From CAZWBR01 sp964404205 (GTDB lineage: Bacteria; Bacteroidota; Bacteroidia; Bacteroidales; Prolixibacteraceae), in the NCBI GenBank assembly GCA_964404205.1, contig CAYOJD010000099.1, positions 1-11,735 on the forward strand: 11,735 bases of DNA, given 5' to 3'. Both the position numbers and the translations under genes were made by a program. Positions 7,108 to 11,735 of this stretch are shown here, piece by piece; position 1 is the stretch's first letter; each line of letters opens with the position of its first letter. Under the pieces are notes generated by a model. It saw only the letters and a program-made list of their open reading frames with translations, was not told the DNA's origin and searched no databases.

Positions 7108-8775
7108 TCAATAGTCGAAACTGCTGCCCCCAAGGAATTCGCGCAGCACCGAGGTGGGCGGAATCTCGGTTTCGGGAATCGATTCGAAGTAGGAGATAAA
7201 TATCAGCAAACGAACGGCTTCTGAATATTCAGGCTCATTTTCTTTTACCGATTTCAGCAACGGATAGGCGTATTTCTTCAGTACGGCCAGCTCGTATATC
7301 AAAGCCGTGTTGAACATGATATCGGCATTTTCCTGAAAAGGAAAGATATGGGCCTCTTCACCACGGCGCACACTAGGCCAGCGCGAGATGGTGGTGCGGG
7401 CATCGTACCCTCGGTATTTGCTGTCGCGGATCATGCGGCGCAGCAATCGGTTGTCGGTCGTAGGAATATAGGTGTGTTCGTCAATCGAAATCTGCGTCAG
7501 TGCCGAGATAAAAACCCTGAAGGTGCTCTCAGGATCGATAAGGGGGATAAGGCCTGGGTTCAGCCCGTGTATTCCTTCAATAATCAGGATATTATCTTTC
7601 TGCATTCTGATTTTCTCCCCTTTAAACATTCGCTCACCCGATTGAAAGTTGAATCGTGGCAGGTCGACCTCTTCGCCGGAAAGCAGCCTTAGCAGAAAAT
7701 TATTAAAGTATTCGATATCAATGGCTTCAAGTGCTTCGAAATCATATTCCCCGTTGGCATCACGAGGGGTATGCTCCCGATCCACAAAAAAATCGTCGAC
7801 AGAAATCTCGATGGTATGTAGTCCGTTTACGGCCAACTGAACCCCGAGACGCTTGCTAAAAGTGGTCTTTCCGGAGCTCGAAGGGCCGGCAATCAGCACC
7901 ATATTGACCGTCTCCCTCCGGTCCGAAATCAGGGTGGCAATTTCGGCTATCTTCTTTTCGTGCAATGCTTCGGCGACCTTCATCACATCGCCGGCGCGCC
8001 CTGCTTTGGTAACACGGTTGAGGTCGGCAATATATTTTACGCCCAGGATGTTGGCCCGTTGTTTGTGTTCACGAAAGATTCCAAAAAGTTTATCTTGCTG
8101 AATGGCCGGTTCCAGTTCATCCATATTGTTGGGTTTGGCAAAACGGAGCAGCAGCCCGTCGTAGTACTTTTCCACGCCGAATTTGGTCACGTAGCCGGTT
8201 GAGGGGAGCATATGTCCATAGAAAAAGTTAGATCGCTCGCCCAGTTGAAAGAGTGGGGCATACAGCCGTCCGTAATTTTCGAACAGTTCTGCCTTGAAAG
8301 TTAGCCCTTCGTTGCGGAACGCTTCGATAGCCTTACTGGCCTGAACCGTTTTCCTTTCTATCGGGATGTCTTGGTTAACAATGGTTTGCATCTCTTCCTT
8401 TATCAGCCAGATATCCTCTTCGGTGAGTGGTTTCTCGAGCCCGTCGATCTCGCAATAATATCCTTTGGAAATGGCATGGTCGATTTTAAGCGTAGCGTCG
8501 GGCCAGATATTTTTAACTGCTGCAAAGAGCACAAACGAAAGGGTCCGCAGGTAGAGGCGTTGTCCGTCGCGGTTCGAATAATCGAAGAAACGGATATGTT
8601 TGGGTTTGACCAATTCAAAATCGAGTGGTTTGACACGGTTGTTGACATAAGCGCCCAGAATGGGTTCTTTCAGGTTAATCTGCATTGCCTTCGATATTTC
8701 CAGCAAGGTAGTCCCCATCGGGAAAGAGCAGGTTGTATCGGTATTGGCACAATAGATTTCGATATTCTTTAGCAT
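7108..8775 (-). CDS. Nucleoside (uridine-type) kinase with N-terminal TGS and ThrRS-like domains
   Basis: A 555-residue multidomain protein. Residues about 1-66 form a TGS-type domain. About 72-200 resembles the ThrRS/AlaRS second additional domain (VLFAAVKNIWPDATLKIDHAISKGYYCEID, and GHMLPSTGYVTKFGVEKYYDG). About 291-500 is a P-loop kinase of the uridine kinase/phosphoribulokinase family: Walker A GPSSSGKT at 297-304, SVDDFF at 325-330, RFNFQSG near 384-390, IIEGIHGL at 398-405, and a basic lid RLLRRMIRDSKYRGYDART. It probably phosphorylates uridine or cytidine to the monophosphate in pyrimidine salvage, in the cytoplasm; the substrate is inferred from the family. The HxxxH/CxxxH metal site of genuine tRNA-editing domains is mostly lost (R77xxxF81, F184xxxH188), so editing is unlikely. 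I start at the ATG 8773-8775; the frame stays open to a TTG at 8794-8796 that would add seven residues lacking family resemblance. Confidence 0.93.
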   Translation of the reverse strand: MLKNIEIYCANTDTTCSFPMGTTLLEISKAMQINLKEPILGAYVNNRVKPLDFELVKPKHIRFFDYSNRDGQRLYLRTLSFVLFAAVKNIWPDATLKIDHAISKGYYCEIDGLEKPLTEEDIWLIKEEMQTIVNQDIPIERKTVQASKAIEAFRNEGLTFKAELFENYGRLYAPLFQLGERSNFFYGHMLPSTGYVTKFGVEKYYDGLLLRFAKPNNMDELEPAIQQDKLFGIFREHKQRANILGVKYIADLNRVTKAGRAGDVMKVAEALHEKKIAEIATLISDRRETVNMVLIAGPSSSGKTTFSKRLGVQLAVNGLHTIEISVDDFFVDREHTPRDANGEYDFEALEAIDIEYFNNFLLRLLSGEEVDLPRFNFQSGERMFKGEKIRMQKDNILIIEGIHGLNPGLIPLIDPESTFRVFISALTQISIDEHTYIPTTDNRLLRRMIRDSKYRGYDARTTISRWPSVRRGEEAHIFPFQENADIMFNTALIYELAVLKKYAYPLLKSVKENEPEYSEAVRLLIFISYFESIPETEIPPTSVLREFLGGSSFDY

Positions 8776-8817
8776 AACGTTGAAATTTAGGAGCAACTAA
8801 ATTACGTTTTTTTATGC

Positions 8818-8832
8818 AAAACAGGCTGTTTT
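8818..8832. promoter_or_regulatory. Perfect dyad AAAACAG-G-CTGTTTT upstream of the nucleoside kinase
   Basis: A perfect 7-bp inverted repeat around a single central base, starting 43 bp upstream of the kinase ATG. The spacing suits a protein-binding operator better than an RNA hairpin, which would have at most 6 bp and a 3-nt loop. No repressor is encoded nearby, and part of the match comes from the A/T bases. This is a candidate site only. Confidence 0.25.
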
Positions 8833-8872
8833 CAGGTTATAATAATACAAGGAACAGGAGTGGATTGCCGCT

Positions 8873-8884
8873 CTTAATATTAAG
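8873..8884. promoter_or_regulatory. 12-bp perfect palindrome CTTAATATTAAG between uvrA and the nucleoside kinase
   Basis: A perfect palindrome about 55 bp after the uvrA stop and about 97 bp before the kinase start. It has no loop long enough for a stable hairpin and no T-run after it, so it is not a terminator. It could be a regulator site in the kinase promoter region. The rest of the 162-bp spacer shows no terminator and no clear TTTG/TAnnTTTG promoter pair. Confidence 0.25.
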
Positions 8885-8937
8885 CAACAACTGATTAGTA
8901 GTTTTTACGGTGGCTTGGATTTTACTTGTTTCCCCAT

Positions 8938-11589
8938 TTATCTTCGCCCCAACTCCTCCTTGAGATATTTGGCGGTGTACGAGTTTTCGCTGGCCATCAG
9001 TGTCTCAGGGGTGCCGTTACAAAGTAACTGTCCGCCGTCGCGTCCGCCCTCGGGGCCAATATCGATAATATGGTCGGCCACCTTAATCACATCCATATTG
9101 TGTTCAATTACAATCACCGTGTTTCCCCGGTCTACCAGTTTATTCAGCACCTCAAGCAATACGCGTATATCTTCGAAATGCAATCCTGTAGTCGGTTCGT
9201 CGAGGATATAGAGTGTCTTGCCGGTATCGCGTTTGCTCAGTTCGGTAGCCAGCTTTACCCGTTGCGATTCGCCTCCCGAAAGGGTGGTGGATGATTGTCC
9301 GAGTGTGATATACCCAAGTCCGACCTCTTGCAGGGTTTTCAGTTTATGGGCGATGGAGGGGATATTTTCGAAGAATTCCACCCCCTGATGAATGGTCATA
9401 TCGAGTACATCGCTAATCGACTTGCCTTTGTAGCGCACTTCAAGGGTCTCGCGGTTATAGCGCCGGCCATTGCATTTGTCGCAGTGAACGTAGACATCGG
9501 GCAGAAAATTCATCTCTATCACCTTCATCCCGGCCCCTTCGCACTCCTCGCAGCGACCCCCTTTCACATTAAACGAGAAGCGCCCCGGCTTGTAGCCGCG
9601 TATTTTGGCTTCGGGCAACAGGGTAAAGAGGTTGCGGATTTCTGAAAAAACCCCGGTATAGGTAACCGGATTGGAGCGTGGCGTGCGGCCAATAGGCGAC
9701 TGGTCGACCTGTACCACCTTGTCAATCTGATCGATTCCTTCAATCGATTCGTAGGCCAACGGGTCGTCAATCGACTTGTAGAAATGCTGGCTCAATATTG
9801 GTTGCAATGTCTCGTTAATCAGCGTCGACTTGCCGCTCCCCGATACCCCGGTCACACAAATGAGTTTTCCCAGCGGAAATTCGACATCAATATGCTTCAG
9901 GTTATTGCCCGAAGCTCCGCGAAGGATGAGTCTTTTTCCATTCCCGAGGCGGCGAACTGCCGGGATTTCAATCTTTTTCTCCCCGGTAAGGTATTGCGAG
10001 GTGAGGGTATGCTGTTTCAGCACGTCGCCCGGCAGGCCGGCGGCCACAATCTCTCCTCCGTGCCGACCGGCGTGAGGCCCCATGTCGATCAGCCAGTCGG
10101 CCTCCAGCATCATNNNNNNNNNNNNNNNNNNNNNNNNNNNNNNNNNNNNNNNNNNNNNNNNNNNNNNNNNNNNNNNNNNNNNNNNNNNNNNNNNNNNNNN
10201 NNNNNNNNNNNNNCCGGCAATTTGCGCTTGCCGTTTGGAGAGCCGTTCTTCAATATTTTCGAAAAAGAGGGCCAGTTCGCTGATATCGAGCTTTGAAAGC
10301 TGGGCAATATTCCGTCCGTCGATTTTGAAATGGAGTGGCTCTTTCTGTAACCGGTCGCCGTTACATTCGGGGCAGGGGCCTACCTTGTGGAATTGATCTG
10401 CCCATTTCTGTGCACTCTTCGACGGGTTGTCGCTTTTTTGGTTGACGATATATTTTACTATCCCCTCCCAGGTCATCATGTAGTCGATGCTGCTGCCCAG
10501 CGGTGAGTTCTTCAGTTGTATCCGTTCGCCGGTACCATAGAGGATGGCGCTCATCGCCTCTTCCGATATCTCGCCGACAGGGGTCTTCAAAGTGAATCCA
10601 TATTTCTCGGCCAACGCCTCGATTTGCCAGAATATCAGGGTGTTTTTATGCGGGCCAAGCGGGGCAATTCCCCCTTTGGCTATCGACATTTCGGGGTCGG
10701 GCAACAGCTTGTCGTAATCGATTTCGGTAATCTGCCCCAGCCCGTTGCATTTATGGCAGGCCCCCTGCGGCGAGTTGAACGAAAAACTGTGGGGTGCAGG
10801 GTCGTTGTAGGAGATACCGGTGGTGGGGCACATCAGGTGGCGCGAATAGTATCGGGTGTGGCCCGATTGCTGGTCGAGAATCATAATCACGCCCTGACCA
10901 TGTTTCATGGCCGTGTCGATTGACTCGCGCAGCCGTTTGCGATCTTCACCATCGACCACCATCTTGTCGATCACCATCTCGATAGTATGGTTTTTATAGC
11001 GGTCGACCTTGAAGCCGTGGGTCATTTCACAAATCTCGCCATCGACCCGGGCATGGAGGAACCCTTTCTTGCGTATCTGTTCGAAGAGCTCGCGGTAATG
11101 CCCTTTACGCCCTCTGACCACCGGAGCCAGGATATAGGTTCGCTTTCCGCTGAAATTATCGAGAATCAAATTGATAATCTGATCGTCGGAATATTTGACC
11201 ATCTTCTCGCCGGTGTTGTACGAATAGGCTTCGCCGGCACGGGCAAACAGCAGGCGCAGGAAGTCGTAAATCTCGGTTACGGTGCCTACGGTCGATCGGG
11301 GGTTTTTATTGGTGGTCTTTTGTTCGATGGAGATAACAGGGCTTAAACCGGTAATCTCATCCACGTCGGGCCGTTCCATATTGCCCAGGAAACTTCGGGC
11401 ATAGGCCGAAAAGGTTTCGATGTACCGTCGCTGCCCTTCGGCATAAATGGTGTCAAAAGCCAACGACGATTTGCCGCTGCCGCTGAGCCCGGTAATCACC
11501 GTCAACTGGTTACGTGGAATCTCGACATCTATATTTTTAAGGTTGTGTTCGCGCGCACCGCGAATCACAATTTTATCTTCACCGTTCAT
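8938..11589 (-). CDS. uvrA: UvrA, excinuclease ABC subunit A (interrupted by an assembly gap)
   Basis: The damage-recognition ATPase of nucleotide excision repair, which acts as a dimer with UvrB on DNA. Numbering counts the N-run as 34 unknown residues. First ATPase: Walker A GLSGSGKS at 34-41, UvrB-binding/insertion region around 120-250, then CPTTG at 254-258 with CHKC at 278-281, and CPEC at 406-409. The gap falls at 459-492. Second ATPase: Walker A GVSGSGKS at 581-588, complete zinc finger C680/C683/C703/C706, signature LSGGE at 770-774, Walker B ILDEPT around 795-800 and EHN at 829-831. The ATG at 11587-11589 precedes the standard IVIRGAREHNLKN. UvrA is normally about 940 residues; 849 real residues plus about 95 expected in the gap gives about 944, so the gene is probably intact and only the assembly is incomplete. 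One cysteine of the first CxxC pair is Thr257, which I believe is usual in Bacteroidota. No SOS-type operator was recognised upstream. Confidence 0.97.
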   Translation of the reverse strand: MNGEDKIVIRGAREHNLKNIDVEIPRNQLTVITGLSGSGKSSLAFDTIYAEGQRRYIETFSAYARSFLGNMERPDVDEITGLSPVISIEQKTTNKNPRSTVGTVTEIYDFLRLLFARAGEAYSYNTGEKMVKYSDDQIINLILDNFSGKRTYILAPVVRGRKGHYRELFEQIRKKGFLHARVDGEICEMTHGFKVDRYKNHTIEMVIDKMVVDGEDRKRLRESIDTAMKHGQGVIMILDQQSGHTRYYSRHLMCPTTGISYNDPAPHSFSFNSPQGACHKCNGLGQITEIDYDKLLPDPEMSIAKGGIAPLGPHKNTLIFWQIEALAEKYGFTLKTPVGEISEEAMSAILYGTGERIQLKNSPLGSSIDYMMTWEGIVKYIVNQKSDNPSKSAQKWADQFHKVGPCPECNGDRLQKEPLHFKIDGRNIAQLSKLDISELALFFENIEERLSKRQAQIAXXXXXXXXXXXXXXXXXXXXXXXXXXXXXXXXXXMMLEADWLIDMGPHAGRHGGEIVAAGLPGDVLKQHTLTSQYLTGEKKIEIPAVRRLGNGKRLILRGASGNNLKHIDVEFPLGKLICVTGVSGSGKSTLINETLQPILSQHFYKSIDDPLAYESIEGIDQIDKVVQVDQSPIGRTPRSNPVTYTGVFSEIRNLFTLLPEAKIRGYKPGRFSFNVKGGRCEECEGAGMKVIEMNFLPDVYVHCDKCNGRRYNRETLEVRYKGKSISDVLDMTIHQGVEFFENIPSIAHKLKTLQEVGLGYITLGQSSTTLSGGESQRVKLATELSKRDTGKTLYILDEPTTGLHFEDIRVLLEVLNKLVDRGNTVIVIEHNMDVIKVADHIIDIGPEGGRDGGQLLCNGTPETLMASENSYTAKYLKEELGRR
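10114..10213. other. Assembly gap (100 N) inside uvrA
   Basis: Exactly 100 N, a conventional placeholder for a gap of unknown size. By comparison with E. coli UvrA recalled from memory, the missing part between ERLSKRQAQIA and MMLEADWLIDMGP should be about 95 residues, or about 285 bp, including the first domain's LSGGE signature, Walker B DEPS and EHD H-loop. The reading frame continues across the Ns only because 100 leaves the same remainder on division by 3 as the true gap must have (for example 286). Confidence 0.95.
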
Positions 11590-11655
11590 GTGGGTCGTTC
11601 ACTATTCCTTCGTTTAACGTTGGGGGTTTAGGGGATTTTGCCGAAACGGCGATGG

Positions 11656-11735
11656 CTAAAAATCGGGGGTTGCTTTGTTTTCCCATGCAAATTGGCGTAA
11701 TCCCTTCTCCGGGACCTTTATCACATAGGTTTTAC
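11656..11735 (-). CDS. Possible C-terminal tail of an upstream minus-strand gene (partial)
   Basis: A minus-strand frame is open from the window edge for 25 codons and ends at TAG (11656-11658), 66 bp before the uvrA ATG. It reads KTYVIKVPEKG then LRQFAWENKATPDF, a composition that looks protein-like, but I recognise no family. A stretch this short stays open by chance fairly often, and two other frames are also open here: a minus frame crossing the uvrA start, and a plus frame from the ATG at 11652. If real, it would place uvrA directly behind another gene on the same strand. Confidence 0.25.
   Translation of the reverse strand, partial: KTYVIKVPEKGLRQFAWENKATPDF

Noticed and set aside
8776..8796. 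Extended kinase start at TTG 8794-8796
   Set aside because: The seven extra residues (LLNFNV region) lack family resemblance, and an ATG at 8773-8775 directly precedes the TGS domain.
9784..10296. Plus-strand open frame of about 170 codons across the N-gap
   Set aside because: It is a shadow of uvrA, has no recognisable domain, and depends on the Ns to stay open.
10516..11346. Plus-strand open frames of about 120-135 codons opposite uvrA
   Set aside because: They are antisense to strongly conserved UvrA sequence and read as low-complexity shadow translation without family resemblance.
11640..11651. GCCG-AAA-CGGC hairpin upstream of uvrA as a terminator
   Set aside because: Only a 4-bp stem, with no T-run on either strand after it.

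Overview
This window looks like a piece of a Bacteroidota genome of medium GC content, probably a Bacteroidales/Marinilabiliales-type organism from a draft or metagenomic assembly (it contains a 100-N gap). The evidence is an STN-domain TonB-dependent receptor paired with a DUF4249 lipoprotein, a UvrA with the features I associate with Bacteroidota (SYNTGEKM, CPTTGISY), the TGS/ThrRS-like nucleoside kinase fusion, and start codons preceded by A-rich sequence rather than Shine-Dalgarno sites. Every gene I can support is on the minus strand, so transcription runs from high to low coordinates.

Layout in transcription order. (1) 11735-11590: uvrA upstream region, with the possible tail of another minus-strand ORF. 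(2) 11589-8938: uvrA, interrupted by an assembly gap that removes the signature, Walker B and H-loop of the first ATPase domain. (3) 8937-8776: intergenic region with two perfect dyads. (4) 8775-7108: nucleoside (uridine-type) kinase with an N-terminal TGS and a degenerate ThrRS-editing-like domain. (5) 7107-6827: the longest gene-free stretch (281 bp), AT-rich, holding an 18-bp-stem hairpin whose two G-U pairs form only in the minus-strand RNA. (6) 6826-689: a tight four-gene unit, with junctions of +1 overlap, 3 bp and 1 bp, encoding an STN/carboxypeptidase-regulatory/plug/beta-barrel receptor, a DUF4249 lipoprotein, a secreted protein with macroglobulin-like and orphan plug-like domains, and a secreted protein of unknown function. 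(7) 641-324: a small antibiotic biosynthesis monooxygenase (ABM)-family protein. (8) 261-1: an incomplete DUF1398 protein running off the window.

uvrA and the kinase are housekeeping genes. The most interesting accessory part is the four-gene unit: all four products carry export signals, and together they would make an outer-membrane import or surface complex whose substrate cannot be read from the sequence. The receptor has an STN signalling domain, but no FecR-like anti-sigma factor or ECF sigma gene is present here. No mobile element, CRISPR array, tRNA or rRNA was seen.
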